A DNA stretch of 9,733 nucleotides, from contig CAMAXB010000101.1 in assembly GCA_945862035.1 (NCBI GenBank), positions 1 to 9,733 of the forward strand, read 5' to 3'. Positions 1 through 8,373 of the stretch are shown piece by piece. Below the pieces are notes generated by a model, which did not search any database, was not told the DNA's origin, and saw nothing but the letters and a program-made list of their open reading frames with translations. The DNA is from Opitutus sp. GAS368 (lineage in GTDB: Bacteria > Verrucomicrobiota > Verrucomicrobiia > Opitutales > Opitutaceae). Every line of letters starts with the position of its first letter. The first letter of the stretch is position 1. The position numbers and the translations under genes were made by a program.

Positions 1-2634
1 GATCACCAGCCACGTGTCGCCGCGGAGGGGTGCGGTATGGAAGAGCCGGTTGAACAGCGGCAGGTAGGTGAAGGCGAGTTGGAGCAGGACCATGGCGCCA
101 ACCCCGGCGAGCAGGATCGGATTGGTAAACCAGCCAAGGCTGCGCACGCTCTGTGTGAGTGAGCGGCAGTTAAAGAGGTACACCATTTCAACGGCGATGA
201 TCACGTTCACCACCGCGGTTCGGGCTTCGGCCAGGGAAGCTCCGCGCTGGGAAAGTTCCCAGTTAAAGAGTCCGAACGCCCCGACCGTCATGCAGATCGC
301 GACCAGACCGGTGCGAATGAAGAGAGTGAGGTTGATGAGGGGCGCACGTGGGTTGCGGGGCGGACGATTCATCAGTCCGGACTCCTTGGGTTCAAACACC
401 AGCATCAGCCCGAGCAGCACCGCCGTGGTCATGTTGATCCACAGCAGGTGCAGCGGCAGGGCGGGCAGCGCCGTCCCCATCGCGATGGCGAGGAGCAGAA
501 TCATGGCCTCGCCGGCATTCGTGGGCAGGGTCCAGACGATGAACTTGGTCAGGTTGTCGAAGATCCCCCTTCCCTCCTCCACCGCCGCTTCGATCGAGGC
601 AAAGTTGTCGTCGGTGAGCAGCATGTCGGCCGCACCCTTGGCGACATCGGTTCCCGTGATGCCCATGGCTACGCCGATGTTGGCTTGGCGCAGCGCGGGG
701 GCGTCGTTCACGCCGTCCCCAGTCATGGCAACGACGTGGTTGCGACCTTGGAGCGCCTGGACCAGGCGTAGCTTTTGCTCCGGCTCCACCCGAGCGAAGA
801 CGGTGGCCCTCTCGGCGGCGTCGGCGAGGGCCTCGGGCGACAGAGCCGCCAGGTCCTTGCCGGTGAACGCGCAGAGCTGGTCCGCCGTCACCCCGGCCCC
901 CCCCAGCCCGACCTCGGCCGCAATCGCGCGGGCGGTGATGAGATTGTCCCCGGTGATCATCTTCACCCGAATGCCGGCGCGATGGCAGTTGCGGACCGAG
1001 GTGACGGCCTCCGTTCGGGGTGGATCCATCATGGCTTGAAGGCCCAGGAACTCGAGATCCCCCTCCAAATCCGCCGGCCCAAGTTGTCCGTGACTGGCCG
1101 GGAAGCGTTTGCGGGCAAACAACAGCACGCGCAGGCCGCGCGCCGCCTGACGGTCGGCGGCGGCGTGAAGGGCGTCCGCCTCGAGGGCTTGGGCCGCGCC
1201 GTCCGAGCCGAGTCGCGCCGTGCAGCGGGGGAGCAGCCGCTCCATCGAGCCCTTGATCCAGGCGGTGCGTTCCCCTCCCGGCGTCACCTCATTGAGGGAG
1301 GCCATGTACTGCTGCTCGGAGGCGAAGGGAATGACATCGATCCGGGGGTGGCGCGCGATGATGTCCACCACGGCCAAACCGCCCTTGGCCGCCGCCACCA
1401 GGAGCGCCGCCTCGGTCGGATCGCCCTCGATCGCGTGGGTGGCGTCCTTCTGGATCAGGCGTGCGTCGTTGCAGAGCAGGCCGCAGAGCAGGGTGGCGTG
1501 CAGGGCGACATTGGGCGTATCGAGTTCTTCAATATGGCCGTCTGCCGCGTAGCCCACGCCAGAGACGGCATGGATCTGCCCGCCCGCCACGATGGACTGC
1601 ACGGTCATTTCGTTGCGGGTCAGCGTGCCCGTCTTATCCGAGCAGATGACGGTTGTGCTGCCCAAGGTTTCCACCGCCGGAAGCTTGCGGATGATGGCGC
1701 GGCGTTTGGCCATCCGGCTGACGCCGATGGCTAGGGTGATCGTGACTGCGGCGGGCAGACCCTCGGGAATGGCACCGACTGCGAGGGCGACCGCGGCCAT
1801 GAACATGTCGAAGGCGCTATTGCCGCGGAGCACGCCGATCCAGAACGCGAGGCCGGCCACGACCACGATCGCGATCATCAGGAGCCGGCTGAACCGGGCG
1901 ATCTGACGGGTTAGCGGCGTGGCGAGATTATCGGCACCGGCGATGAGCCCGGCGATGCGCCCGGTTTCTGTCTGGTTTCCGGTGGCGACAACCAGCCCAC
2001 GGGCCACTCCGGCCGTGATGAGCGAACCGGCGAAAACCGAGTTCTTTCGTTCCGCGAGGGGAAATTCACCCGCCAGGGCATCCGTGTGCTTGCCGACGGG
2101 CACGGATTCCCCGGTGAGCATGGCTTCCTCGACGCGCAAGCTGCGGGTATGCACCAGCCGGAGATCGGCCGGCACCTTGTCGCCGGCCTCGAGCGAAACC
2201 AGATCGCCCGGGACGATTTCTGCCACGCGGAGCCGGCGGGGCTGGCCGTCGCGGATCACGGTGGCCTCCTCCGGCACCAGGTTGCCTAGGGCCGCGATGG
2301 CCTTTTCGGCCTTCGACTCCTGGAGAAAACCGATCGCCGCATTCACCATGACGACCGCAAGGATCACGGCGGCATCGATCCACTCCTGCAGCGCGAGCGT
2401 GACGCCCACGGCAAGGAGGAGGAGGTAGACCAGCGGCTGATGAAACTGACGGAGAAAGCGGAGAAAGACACCCGGGCCTGATTCGGTGGTGATCCGGTTC
2501 GGCCCATGGGTTGCCAGAGCCGCGGCGGCGGCGGGGGCGGTCAGACCCCGCGCGGGATGGGTCAAAAGGCTGCGTGCGGCTTCTTCGATCGGGAGCTGGT
2601 ACCAGGGCCGGGGGGGAGGAGCGCTGGTCGACAT
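1..2634 (-). CDS. P2-type cation-transporting P-type ATPase, C-terminus cut by window edge
   Basis: This is an integral-membrane pump that would couple ATP hydrolysis, through a phospho-aspartate intermediate, to cation transport. An uninterrupted frame of 878 codons runs from the ATG at 2634 to base 1 with no stop, so perhaps 20-30 C-terminal residues are missing. In order it shows: an N-terminal cation-ATPase domain (from about residue 12); TM1-2 (about 65-105); the actuator motif TGES (174-177); TM4 PEGLP (290-294), as in SERCA-like pumps; the phosphorylation motif DKTGT (D333); an N-domain KGS (K461); TGD (561-563); the hinge TGDGVND (638-644); TM5 with N706 and E709; TM6 with N734; and TM7-9. 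These place it in the P2 (Ca/Na/K-like) group. The TM6 position equivalent to SERCA D800 is alanine (A738), so Ca2+ specificity cannot be assumed. No Shine-Dalgarno precedes the start. It lies downstream of the atp operon terminator and probably has its own promoter, which I could not identify. Confidence 0.93.
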   Translation of the reverse strand, partial: MSTSAPPPRPWYQLPIEEAARSLLTHPARGLTAPAAAAALATHGPNRITTESGPGVFLRFLRQFHQPLVYLLLLAVGVTLALQEWIDAAVILAVVMVNAAIGFLQESKAEKAIAALGNLVPEEATVIRDGQPRRLRVAEIVPGDLVSLEAGDKVPADLRLVHTRSLRVEEAMLTGESVPVGKHTDALAGEFPLAERKNSVFAGSLITAGVARGLVVATGNQTETGRIAGLIAGADNLATPLTRQIARFSRLLMIAIVVVAGLAFWIGVLRGNSAFDMFMAAVALAVGAIPEGLPAAVTITLAIGVSRMAKRRAIIRKLPAVETLGSTTVICSDKTGTLTRNEMTVQSIVAGGQIHAVSGVGYAADGHIEELDTPNVALHATLLCGLLCNDARLIQKDATHAIEGDPTEAALLVAAAKGGLAVVDIIARHPRIDVIPFASEQQYMASLNEVTPGGERTAWIKGSMERLLPRCTARLGSDGAAQALEADALHAAADRQAARGLRVLLFARKRFPASHGQLGPADLEGDLEFLGLQAMMDPPRTEAVTSVRNCHRAGIRVKMITGDNLITARAIAAEVGLGGAGVTADQLCAFTGKDLAALSPEALADAAERATVFARVEPEQKLRLVQALQGRNHVVAMTGDGVNDAPALRQANIGVAMGITGTDVAKGAADMLLTDDNFASIEAAVEEGRGIFDNLTKFIVWTLPTNAGEAMILLLAIAMGTALPALPLHLLWINMTTAVLLGLMLVFEPKESGLMNRPPRNPRAPLINLTLFIRTGLVAICMTVGAFGLFNWELSQRGASLAEARTAVVNVIIAVEMVYLFNCRSLTQSVRSLGWFTNPILLAGVGAMVLLQLAFTYLPLFNRLFHTAPLRGDTWLVI

Positions 2635-2689
2635 GCTAGCACAATAACGCTAAACGGAGAGGTCTGCCATCCGGGATCTTGGCAAACAC

Positions 2690-2715
2690 TGCCCGGATTT
2701 TGCCCTGCCGGGCAA
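2690..2715. other. Small intergenic hairpin beyond the atp terminator
   Basis: Two overlapping stems are possible: TGCCCGG (2690-2696) with CCGGGCA (2708-2714), or TTGCCC (2700-2705) with GGGCAA (2710-2715) around a 4-nt loop. Neither is followed by a T-tract on either strand. The 11-mer CCCGGATTTTG at 2692-2702 recurs at 2735-2745 inside the real terminator, which suggests a decayed duplicate of it. The 146-nt region 2635-2780 otherwise holds only the terminator and the short upstream region of the P-type ATPase gene, with no clear promoter. Confidence 0.4.
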
Positions 2716-2726
2716 CCGGTGCGCAC

Positions 2727-2754
2727 AAAAAAGCCCCGGATTTTGTCCGGGGCT
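2727..2754 (-). terminator. Rho-independent terminator of the atp operon
   Basis: AGCCCCGGA (2732-2740) and TCCGGGGCT (2746-2754) form a perfect 9-bp GC-rich stem with a 5-nt loop. Read on the minus strand, the stem is followed directly by six T (2732-2727). It starts 27 nt past the atpC stop codon, so it should end the atp transcript before the P-type ATPase gene. The T-tract favours the minus strand. The plus strand has only TTTTG in the loop. Confidence 0.92.
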
Positions 2755-2780
2755 GCGGTCGGCGGGAGACTGCGGCCTGA

Positions 2781-3188
2781 TCAGCGTCGGCGACGCTTCA
2801 CAGCGAGCTGGGTGCTCGCGAAGCGCATGATGCCCATCAGGTGCTCCTGCTCGTTCGGATCGAGGTTGGCGCCTTCCTTCAGGTCGGCCTCGGCCCGCTT
2901 CAGTGCCGCTTCCACGGCGGCCTCGTCGATCTTCTCCTCGGTGATGGCGCGCTCGGCGAGGATGGACACCTTATCCCCCTCGACTTGGGCGAAGCCATTG
3001 CCGACGGCCAGCCACGAAGTCTGGTTGCCCTTGGTCACGCGGAGCTCCCCGTGCTCGACCTGGGTGAGGAGCGGGATGTGGCCCGGCAGGATGCCGATCT
3101 CACCGTCGACGGTCGGGATGACCACGGTGTCGATCGTGTCCGCATAGACGCGGGCCTCAGGCGTGACGATTTCGAGAGTGAGGGACAT
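2781..3188 (-). CDS. atpC: F1Fo ATP synthase epsilon subunit
   Basis: This is the central-stalk epsilon subunit. It binds gamma and the c-ring and, in many bacteria, inhibits ATP hydrolysis. At 135 aa it is the usual length. The N-terminal beta-sandwich is clear from MSLTLEIVTPE, the GEIGILPGHIPL segment at about 29-40 and ELRV at about 48-51. The C-terminal part (about 84-110) is rich in Glu, Ala and Lys and fits the helical hairpin. The protein ends in a basic KRRRR run. It is the last gene of the operon, 88 nt after atpD, with heptamer element H1 filling that gap. The ATG at 3188 is the only good start. The 16 nt before it are pyrimidine-rich and contain no Shine-Dalgarno sequence. Confidence 0.97.
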   Translation of the reverse strand: MSLTLEIVTPEARVYADTIDTVVIPTVDGEIGILPGHIPLLTQVEHGELRVTKGNQTSWLAVGNGFAQVEGDKVSILAERAITEEKIDEAAVEAALKRAEADLKEGANLDPNEQEHLMGIMRFASTQLAVKRRRR

Positions 3189-3190
3189 GG

Positions 3191-3271
3191 GAAGAATCTA
3201 GAAGTTAGGAGCGAGGAGCTAGAAGTTGGAATCTGTATTCTAGATTCTCGCTTCTAGCTCCTGAATTCTTC
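3191..3271. repeat. Heptamer palindrome element H1 (atpD/atpC gap)
   Basis: Read on the plus strand, 3191-3232 is six consecutive 7-bp units: GAAGAAT, CTAGAAG, TTAGGAG, CGAGGAG, CTAGAAG, TTGGAAT. After four bases, 3237-3271 is five units of the same consensus in reverse complement: CTAGAAT, CGAGAAT, CTAGAAG, TCAGGAG, GAAGAAT. Both outer ends are GAAGAAT. Perfect sub-stems are 3214-3225 with 3251-3262 (12 bp) and 3193-3203 with 3238-3248 (11 bp). The element ends 2 nt before the atpC ATG and 5 nt after the atpD stop codon. Function is unknown. It could be a translational control hairpin, an mRNA stabiliser or a REP-like repeat. Confidence 0.88.
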
Positions 3272-3276
3272 AGAAA

Positions 3277-4698
<1,422 letters not shown>

Positions 4699-4702
4699 TT
4701 GA

Positions 4703-4823
4703 AAGGAAGACAGGAGACAGGAGTCAGAATGGAAGATGCGATCGGGGTGATGAAAAAAGCAGGGGGAGAATTCCGGAGGTGTTTTCTTATTCTGGCTACC
4801 GGATCCTGAATTCTGGCTCCTTG
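4703..4823. repeat. Heptamer palindrome element H2 (atpG/atpD gap)
   Basis: On the plus strand 4703-4730 reads as four 7-bp units: AAGGAAG, ACAGGAG, ACAGGAG, TCAGAAT. In reverse complement, 4789-4823 reads as five units: CCAGAAT, CCGGTAG, TCAGGAT, CCAGAAT, CAAGGAG. They match the H1/H3 consensus but favour CA over TA at positions 2-3. The segments 4719-4730 and 4810-4821 are complementary at 11 of 12 bases. The 58-nt centre (4731-4788) has no clear heptamers and contains GAAAA/TTTTC ends that could extend a hairpin. The element ends 4 nt before the atpD ATG and 5 nt after the atpG stop codon. Confidence 0.82.
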
Positions 4824-4828
4824 TTTGT

Positions 4829-5704
4829 TTAGGCCGCGAAGGAGGCGGCGGCGATCTCGAGGATTTCCTGCGTGATCGCGGCCTGGCGGGCCTTGTTGTA
4901 CTCGAGGGTCAGCTCTCCGAGGAGCTTGGTCGCGTTGTCCTTGGCGGTCTTCATCGCCACCATGCGCGCGCTGTGCTCGGACGCGCGGGCGGAGAGGACG
5001 AGCTGGTAGACGTAGCGGTTGACGTAGAAGGGGATCAGGGCCTCGAGCACCTGCGGCGCACCGGGCTCGAAGAGCATCTGGCGGTCGTCATGGCGCGTGT
5101 CGCGGACCGTGCCGGTGTCAGCGTGGAGCGCGGCGATGAAGCCCTTGACGTTGTTGAGCGGGAGGACCGGGCGGACCAGTGGCTCCTGCACGAGGGTGTT
5201 CTTGAAGCGCGGGTAAATGACCTCGATCGTATCGATCACGCCTTCGAGGTACTGCTTCACCATGAACTCGACCGCGACCTTGACCTCGGCAAACGGCGCG
5301 CGGTCCTGGACCTGGAAGTCGGCGACGAGGTCGCGCTTCGTCCGGGCGAGGAATTGCGCGCCCTTGCGGCCGACGGAGAAGTACTTCACCGGCGTCTTGA
5401 TCTCGGTGACGAGCTTGAAGAGGTTGGCGTTGAGCGGCCCGCAGAGGCCCTTGTCCGTAGTGACCAGAAGGATACCGCGGGTCTTGACCTCCCGCGAGAC
5501 GAGGAAGGGATGATGGGCCTCGTTGACGCGGCTGGAGAGCGCGGCAAGCATGTCAGCCATGAGCTGGGCGTAGGGCCGGCCAGCGAGCGCGGCCTGCTGC
5601 GCCTTCTTCATCTTCGACGCCGCCACCAACTCCATCGCCTTGGTGATCTGGCGGGTGTTCTTGACGGACTTGATGCGCCGGCGGATGTCGCGGGTGGAAG
5701 CCAT
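4829..5704 (-). CDS. atpG: F1Fo ATP synthase gamma subunit
   Basis: Gamma forms the rotating central shaft that couples c-ring rotation to catalysis in beta. The 291 aa are in the usual range. The N-terminal helix carries the conserved RRRIKSVKNTRQITKAMELVAASK pattern (from about residue 8). TDKGLCG lies at 83-89 in the Rossmann-like domain. The C-terminal shaft helix begins at SEHSARMVAMKTAKDNA (about 243-259) and runs on to the end. These two helices form the antiparallel coiled coil inside the hexamer. It follows atpA after an 87-nt gap filled by element H3, and H2 follows it. The ATG at 5704 gives the canonical MASTRDIRRRI start. The leader is pyrimidine-rich with no Shine-Dalgarno. Confidence 0.98.
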   Translation of the reverse strand: MASTRDIRRRIKSVKNTRQITKAMELVAASKMKKAQQAALAGRPYAQLMADMLAALSSRVNEAHHPFLVSREVKTRGILLVTTDKGLCGPLNANLFKLVTEIKTPVKYFSVGRKGAQFLARTKRDLVADFQVQDRAPFAEVKVAVEFMVKQYLEGVIDTIEVIYPRFKNTLVQEPLVRPVLPLNNVKGFIAALHADTGTVRDTRHDDRQMLFEPGAPQVLEALIPFYVNRYVYQLVLSARASEHSARMVAMKTAKDNATKLLGELTLEYNKARQAAITQEILEIAAASFAA

Positions 5705-5711
5705 GAGGGAG

Positions 5712-5787
5712 AAGGAAGTTGGGAGCTAGAATTTAGAATCTAGGAGGATCGAATTCTAACTCCTCGATTCTGGCTTCTAGATTCTTG
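5712..5787. repeat. Heptamer palindrome element H3 (atpA/atpG gap)
   Basis: On the plus strand 5712-5746 is five 7-bp units: AAGGAAG, TTGGGAG, CTAGAAT, TTAGAAT, CTAGGAG. After six bases, 5753-5787 is five inverted units, in reverse complement TTAGAAT, CGAGGAG, CCAGAAT, CTAGAAG, CAAGAAT. The longest perfect sub-stem I see is 5735-5743 with 5777-5785 (9 bp). The element leaves 7 nt to the atpG ATG and 4 nt to the atpA stop codon. Its architecture matches H1 (5 or 6 units, short centre, 5 inverted units), although the unit order differs. Confidence 0.87.
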
Positions 5788-5791
5788 GTGA

Positions 5792-7318
5792 TCAGCCCTG
5801 GAACGTGCCCTTCCACTCTTCCATCGCGGCCTGGATCTTGGCCTCGAGGTCCTTGTCGAGGGCCGCTTTGGTGCGGATCTCGGTCAGGAGCGCGTCCTTG
5901 CGGGTGGCGAAGAAGTCGCGGATCGAGACGGCGGCGGCGTTGACCTTCTTGATCTCGAGGCCGTCGTAGTAGCCCTTCTGGATGGCCCAGAGGGTGACGA
6001 CCTGCTGCTCAATCGGGGACGGGGCGAAGGCGGGCTGCTTGAAGAGCTCGACGATGCGGGCGCCGCGGTCGAGCTGGGCCTTGGTCTTGGCGTCGAGGTC
6101 GGAACCAAACTGGGCGAAAGCCGCGAGCTCGCGGAACTGGGCAAGCTCGCCCTTCAGTTTGCCGCCGACCTGCTTGGTGGCCTTGATCTGCGCGGCGGAG
6201 CCGACGCGCGAGACGGAGAGACCGACCGAGACGGCCGGGCGAATGCCCTGGTTGAAGAGATCGGTCTCGAGGAAGATCTGGCCGTCGGTGATCGAGATGA
6301 CGTTCGTCGGGATGTAGGCCGACACGTCGCCGGCCTGGGTCTCGATGATGGGCAGCGCGGTGAGCGAGCCCTTGCCGTCGAGGCGCGCGGCGCGCTCGAG
6401 GAGGCGGGAATGGAGGTAGAACACGTCGCCGGGATACGCCTCGCGGCCGGAGGGACGCTTCAGGATGAGCGAGATCTGGCGGTACGCGACGGCGTGCTTG
6501 GAAAGATCGTCATAGACGATCAGCGCATCCATGCCGTTTTCCATGAACCACTCGCCGATGGCCGCGCCCGAGAACGGGGCGAGGTATTGGTTGGCAGGAT
6601 TGTCGGCCGCGGGGGCGGCGACGATCACGGTGAACTCAAGCGCGCCGGCCGCCTCCAGGGCGCCAAGCGTGCGGACGATGTTGGAATTCTTCTGCCCGAC
6701 CGCGACGTAGATCGAGTAGACCGGGCGGAACTTCGGATCGCCGGAGGCGAGGCCGACCTTGTTGATCTTCGCCTGGTTGATGATCGTGTCGATCGCGATG
6801 GTGGTCTTGCCCGTGCCGCGGTCGCCGATAATCAGCTCGCGCTGGCCGCGGCCGATCGGGATCATCGAATCGATCGCCATGATGCCGGTGAAGAGGGGCT
6901 GGTTGACCGACTTGCGGACCATGATGCCGGGGGCGATCTTCTCGACGGGGTAGGTTTCCGTGGCGTCGAGGGGACCCTTGCCGTCGACCGGATTGCCGAG
7001 GGCGTCGACCACGCGGCCGAGGAGGGACTTGCCGACCGGGACGGAGAGGAGCTTGCCCGTGGTGGCGACCTCGTCGCCCTCCTTGAGCTTGGAGACGTCA
7101 CCGAGGACGACGCAGCCGACCTCGTCGGTCTCGAGATTGAGCGCGATGCCGATCGCGCCGCCGGGGAACGAGACCATCTCGTTGTACATCACGTCGGAGA
7201 GGCCGTCGATCTTGGCGACGCCGTCGGCGACGGTGCGGATCACCCCGGTGTTTTTGCGGACCGCCTTGGAGGAAAGCTTGGCGATCTGTTGTTCAATCTG
7301 TTCGAGAACGGTGCTCAT
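5792..7318 (-). CDS. atpA: F1Fo ATP synthase alpha subunit
   Basis: Alpha is the non-catalytic, nucleotide-binding partner of beta in the F1 hexamer. The 508 aa are close to the family norm. The P-loop GDRGTGKT is at 165-172, Walker B DALIVYDD at 264-271, and the alpha signature PAVSVGLSVSRVGSAAQ at 361-377 contains the arginine finger R371 that reaches into the beta site. The segment after DTIINQ (about 184-201) is some ten residues longer than in E. coli, similar to the insertion seen in alphaproteobacterial and mitochondrial alpha subunits. ATG 7318 gives a normal MSTVLEQIEQQIAKL N-terminus that would contact delta. The 50-nt gap to atpH has no heptamer element. The leader is pyrimidine-rich without Shine-Dalgarno. 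Confidence 0.99.
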   Translation of the reverse strand: MSTVLEQIEQQIAKLSSKAVRKNTGVIRTVADGVAKIDGLSDVMYNEMVSFPGGAIGIALNLETDEVGCVVLGDVSKLKEGDEVATTGKLLSVPVGKSLLGRVVDALGNPVDGKGPLDATETYPVEKIAPGIMVRKSVNQPLFTGIMAIDSMIPIGRGQRELIIGDRGTGKTTIAIDTIINQAKINKVGLASGDPKFRPVYSIYVAVGQKNSNIVRTLGALEAAGALEFTVIVAAPAADNPANQYLAPFSGAAIGEWFMENGMDALIVYDDLSKHAVAYRQISLILKRPSGREAYPGDVFYLHSRLLERAARLDGKGSLTALPIIETQAGDVSAYIPTNVISITDGQIFLETDLFNQGIRPAVSVGLSVSRVGSAAQIKATKQVGGKLKGELAQFRELAAFAQFGSDLDAKTKAQLDRGARIVELFKQPAFAPSPIEQQVVTLWAIQKGYYDGLEIKKVNAAAVSIRDFFATRKDALLTEIRTKAALDKDLEAKIQAAMEEWKGTFQG

Positions 7319-7368
7319 GCGCGGGAGGGTTGGGACAGTTAAAGCGAAAAAGGAGGAGGCGGGTGCGA

Positions 7369-7755
7369 TCAGACGGAGAGGGAGGCGAGCTGGCCAGCGA
7401 CGGACGACTCATAGACGTCATCCCCGACGCGGACGCGAAGGCCGGCGAGGAGGGCCGGCGCGGGCTTGGCCACGGCGACCACCGGGCGGCGGTAGCGCTG
7501 GGACATGGCGCCCTCGATCGAGGCCAGCAGCGTGGCGGCAACCGGACCGGCGTGCTCCACCACGGCCCGGCCCTTGGCAAACTCGGCGGCGACCAGCCGG
7601 TGATACGCCTTGAGGACGGCGACGGGCTTGGCGGGCGGGTGCTTCTCCACGTACTGGAGTACGCCCGCGACGCGGTCGGCCGAGAGCTGGCCTCGGTCGA
7701 GGCTCAGCTGGAAGAGCTGGCGGGCGAACTGCTGGATCTGCTTGGAACCGCGCAT
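7369..7755 (-). CDS. atpH: F1Fo ATP synthase delta subunit (short form)
   Basis: Delta sits on top of F1 and ties alpha to the b stalk. The assignment rests on position between atpF and atpA, an N-terminal helical start (MRGSKQIQQFARQLFQLSLD), and a typical delta C-terminus around GLRVRVGDDVYESSVAGQL (about 105-123), which matches the family pattern of a G-hydrophobic-R/K-hydrophobic-G-D strand followed by D/E-S-S-V-x-G-x-L. At 128 aa it is clearly shorter than the usual 175-180 aa, and the missing length is in the N-terminal/central helical region. The frame is open and clean, with no sign of a frameshift. The start at 7755 lies 11 nt after the atpF stop codon and has no Shine-Dalgarno. Confidence 0.88.
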   Translation of the reverse strand: MRGSKQIQQFARQLFQLSLDRGQLSADRVAGVLQYVEKHPPAKPVAVLKAYHRLVAAEFAKGRAVVEHAGPVAATLLASIEGAMSQRYRRPVVAVAKPAPALLAGLRVRVGDDVYESSVAGQLASLSV

Positions 7756-7766
7756 GGGTAATTAAA

Positions 7767-8309
7767 TCAGACGACCGTGAGCTCGCGGGCGGCGGCGTCG
7801 TTGTAACGAGCGCGATCGGCGTCGGTGAGCTCCTTGGCGAGGACGCGCTGGGTCGTGGTGACGACCAGGCGGGCGATCTCGGTGCGGGCCTGATCGATCA
7901 TTTTCTTGTGCTCAAGATCGATGGCCTGCTGCGCCTTCGTGATGAGGCCGTTGGCGCGCTCGGTCGCGGCGGCAGTCTCGCGCTCGGAGAACTCCTTGGC
8001 GGACTTGCGGGCCTCCTCGATGAACTTGGTGGCGTCGACCTGAGCCTGTTTGACGATGGCGGCGGCCTCCTGCTGGGCGGAGGCGAGCTGGGCCCGCGTC
8101 TCCTCGGCGTACTTGAGCCCCTCGCCAATCTTCTTGGCACGTTCGTCGACGGTCGCGAGGACCGGCTTGAAGAAGAACCGGTAGAGCACGAAGGCCAGAA
8201 TCGAGAAGCTGATGACCTGCATGAGCAGGTACTTGCCCTCGATGCCGAACTGCGACTGGAGAGCGGTCAGCTTGGTGGAGGCGTCAGACGCGGCCAGGAT
8301 CAGGTTCAT
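7767..8309 (-). CDS. atpF: F1Fo ATP synthase b subunit
   Basis: Subunit b forms the dimeric peripheral stalk that holds alpha3-beta3 against subunit a. The 180 aa comprise a roughly 26-residue N-terminal extension, one membrane helix (about 27-48, YLLMQVISFSILAFVLYRFF), the conserved KPVL junction, and a long charged, alanine-rich helix (about 55-165) suited to a coiled coil. There is only one b-type gene, so a homodimer is expected rather than b/b'. The N-terminal extension is longer than in E. coli b, where the helix starts near residue 4. An internal start would remove it, but ATG 8309 is the first in frame and lies 64 nt after atpE. The leader is almost purely pyrimidine, with no Shine-Dalgarno. 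Confidence 0.95.
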   Translation of the reverse strand: MNLILAASDASTKLTALQSQFGIEGKYLLMQVISFSILAFVLYRFFFKPVLATVDERAKKIGEGLKYAEETRAQLASAQQEAAAIVKQAQVDATKFIEEARKSAKEFSERETAAATERANGLITKAQQAIDLEHKKMIDQARTEIARLVVTTTQRVLAKELTDADRARYNDAAARELTVV

Positions 8310-8325
8310 AGGAGCGACGGAGAGG

Positions 8326-8359
8326 AAAAAAGGGAGGAACGCGCCGGGGTGGGGCGCGT
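8326..8359 (-). terminator. Hairpin plus T-tract between atpE and atpF (possible partial terminator or 3' stabiliser)
   Basis: ACGCGCC (8339-8345) and GGCGCGT (8353-8359) make a perfect 7-bp GC stem with a 7-nt loop. On the minus strand a 7-nt spacer and then six T (8331-8326) follow. The spacer makes it a weak intrinsic terminator at best, and essential atp genes lie downstream, so it cannot terminate fully. It starts 14 nt after the atpE stop codon. It could protect or end a share of transcripts and so raise the c subunit above the downstream subunits; that role is inference. Confidence 0.5.
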
Positions 8360-8373
8360 CCCAGAGACTACAC

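Noticed and set aside
68..1734. Long plus-strand open frames opposite the P-type ATPase
   Set aside because: They are shadows of the conserved minus-strand pump, which has all its catalytic motifs in one uninterrupted frame.
6410..7342. Plus-strand open frame of 310 codons opposite atpA
   Set aside because: It is an antisense shadow of the alpha subunit with biased Asp/Gly/Val/Arg composition and no domain.
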